From the NCBI RefSeq assembly GCF_047675955.1, contig NW_027327639.1:124001-188000 (forward strand): a stretch of DNA of 64,000 nt, written 5' to 3'. This document shows, one piece after another, positions 62,449 to 64,000 of the stretch. The position numbers and the translations under genes were made by a program. Every line of letters begins with the position of its first letter. Position 1 is the stretch's first letter. The notes beneath the pieces were generated by a model that saw nothing but the letters and a program-made list of their open reading frames with translations, did no database searches and was not told the DNA's origin. The DNA comes from Chlorocebus sabaeus (lineage: Eukaryota; Chordata; Mammalia; Primates; Cercopithecidae).

Positions 62449-64000
62449 CACAAAGCAGTTTCTCAGAAAGCTTCTTTTCAGTTTTTATGTTAGGATATTT
62501 CCTTTTTCACGGTAGCACTCTATGGGCTTCCAAATATCACTTTGCAAATTCCACAGGAACAGTCTTAGCGAAAGGCTTCTTGAGGAGAAAGCTGTATCTC
62601 TGTGAGATGAATTAACAGAACACAAAGCAGTTTCTCCGAAAGCTTATTTTCAGTTTTTATCTCAGGCTATTTCCTTTTTCACCATAGACCTCTATGGGCT
62701 TCCAAATATCACTTTGCCAATTCCAGAAGAAGAGTCTTAGCGAAAGGCTTGTTGAGGGGAAATCTGTAACTCTGCGAGATGAATTAACAGAACACAAAGT
62801 AGTTTCTCAGAAAGCTTCTTTCCCGTTTTTAACGGAAGTTATTTCCTTTTTCAAAGTAGCCCTCTATGGGCTTACAAATATAACTTTGCAAATTCCACAA
62901 GAACAGTCTTAGTAAAAGGCTTCTGGAGGGGATAGCTGTAAATCTATGAGATAAATTAAGAGAACACAAAGCAGTTTCTCAGAAAGCTTCTTTCCAGTTT
63001 TTAACGGAAGATATTTCCTTTTTCACCATAGCCCTCTAGGGGTTTCCAAATATAACTTTGCAAATCCCACAAGAACAGTATTAGCGAAAGGCTTCTTGAG
63101 GGGAAAGCAGTAACTCTGTGAGATGAATTAACAGAACACAAAGCAGCTTCTGAGAAATATTCTTTGCGGTTTTTAACTAAAGATATTCCCATTTTCACCA
63201 TAGCCCTCTATGGGCTTCCAATTATCACTTTATAAATTCCACAAGAACAGTCTTAGGGAAAGGATTCTTCAGGGGAAAGCTGTAACCCTGTGAGATGAAT
63301 TAACAGAACACAAAGCAGTTTCTCAGAAGGCTTCTTTCCAGTATTGAAATGAAGATATTTCCTTTTTCACCGTAGCACACTATGGGCTTTGAAATATCAC
63401 TTTTCATTTCCACAACAACAGTATTAGTGAACGGCTTATTGAAGGGAAGGCTGTAACTCTGTGAGATGAATTAACAGAACACAAAGCAGTTTCTCAGAGA
63501 GCTTCTTTCCAGTTTTTAGCGGAAGATATTTCTTTTTCACCATAGAACTCTCTGGGCTTCCAAATATCAGTTTGCAAATTCCACAAGAACAGTCTTAGCG
63601 AAAGGCTCTTGAGGGGAAAGTTGTAACTCTGTGAGATGAATTAACAGAACACAAAGCAGTTTCTCAGAAAGCTTCTTTCCGGTTTTTAACTAAAGATATT
63701 TTCCTTTTCACCGTAGCCCTCTATGGGTTCCAAATATCACTTTGCAAATTCCACAAGAACAGTCTTAGCGAAAGGCTTCTTGAGGGGAAAGCTGTAACTC
63801 TGTGAGATGAATTAACGGAAGACGAAGCAGTTTTACATAAAGCTTCTTTTCAGTTTTTAGCTTAGGGTATTTTCTTTTTCACCATAGCCCTCTATGGGCT
63901 TCCAAATATTACTTTGCAAATTCCACAAGCACAGTCTCAGCGAAAGGATTCTTGACGGGACAGCTGTAACTCTATGAGATGAATTAACAGAACACAAAAC
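62449..64000 (-). repeat. HOR unit 8, partial (runs off window)
   Basis: The first ~1.55 kb of another copy, cut by the window end. It matches the earlier copies, with 'gtaaccctgtgag' (~63,282) as in units 4-6. It has a one-base loss at ~63,607, where 'aaaggctcttgagg' replaces 'aaaggcttcttgagg'. Confidence 0.95.

Larger units (their letters stand above)
18185..64000 (-). repeat. Homogeneous alpha-satellite HOR array, 6,348-bp (37-mer) period
   Basis: Markers recur exactly every 6,348 bp: for example the word set at 24,606, 30,954, 37,302, 43,650, 49,998, 56,346 and 62,694. The first interval (18,430 to 24,606) is 6,176 bp. At ~171.6 bp per monomer these are 37 and 36 monomers. By eye, copies differ at only a few tens of sites, whereas monomers within a unit differ strongly: this is a textbook higher-order repeat. 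Monomers are A-type (pJ-alpha), without a visible CENP-B box, and resemble suprachromosomal family 4. Such arrays form or flank centromeres. Human DYZ3 on the Y is usually described as a ~5.7-5.8 kb 34-mer, so the period differs. The array runs off the window. Confidence 0.96.

Noticed and set aside
18185..64000. CRISPR-like array (regular repeats)
   Set aside because: Repeat units are ~171 bp head-to-tail with no spacers and in a primate context. This is satellite DNA.
18185..64000. Artificial repetition from assembly collapse or expansion
   Set aside because: Copies carry distinct, consistent private variants and linked haplotypes, which simple duplication by software would not give. It cannot be fully excluded without reads.

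Overview
This window is gene-free satellite DNA from a primate. Nearly every base belongs to a tandem ~171-172 bp alpha-satellite monomer. Monomers read in the standard orientation on the minus strand. Most carry a good match, on the plus strand, to the 17-bp pJ-alpha motif (TTCCTTTTYCACCRTAG), and I saw no canonical CENP-B box by eye. The monomers are all of one A-type class, resembling suprachromosomal family 4 (M1), the family of the human Y centromere (DYZ3). Alpha satellite plus a young-looking L1 point to a catarrhine/hominoid genome. Species and chromosome cannot be proved from the sequence.

Layout. (A) 1 to ~7,090: diverged, largely monomeric alpha satellite with relics of 3-mer and 11/12-mer higher-order structure. 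Many monomers are of an 'acacacggcag' subtype that is rare or absent further right. It is interrupted at 3,301-3,905 by a 5'-inverted (twin-primed) L1 fragment with a 15-bp target-site duplication. (B) ~7,090 to 18,184: diverged monomers of the same family with local duplications. Two blocks are clearly related to the homogeneous array, including one copy of a very divergent marker monomer. A shortened 138-bp monomer lies next to the array edge. (C) 18,185 to 64,000: a homogeneous higher-order repeat (HOR) array. The period is 6,348 bp (37 monomers), with six full 37-mer copies (24,361-62,448), one 6,176-bp 36-mer copy at the edge (18,185-24,360), and a partial eighth copy (62,449-64,000).

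The copies differ at only a scattering of sites that I could find by eye. Those sites form shared haplotypes, an alternating pattern (units 2/4 versus 3/5), and one patch that looks like gene conversion between monomers. The 36-mer junction is also found in the diverged flank, so it may predate the 37-mer.

There is no cellular gene, tRNA, rRNA, CRISPR array or operon here. The short open frames (60-110 codons) are readings of satellite repeats, recur every 6,348 bp, and are not genes. The only protein-coding relic is the broken C-terminal part of L1 ORF2.
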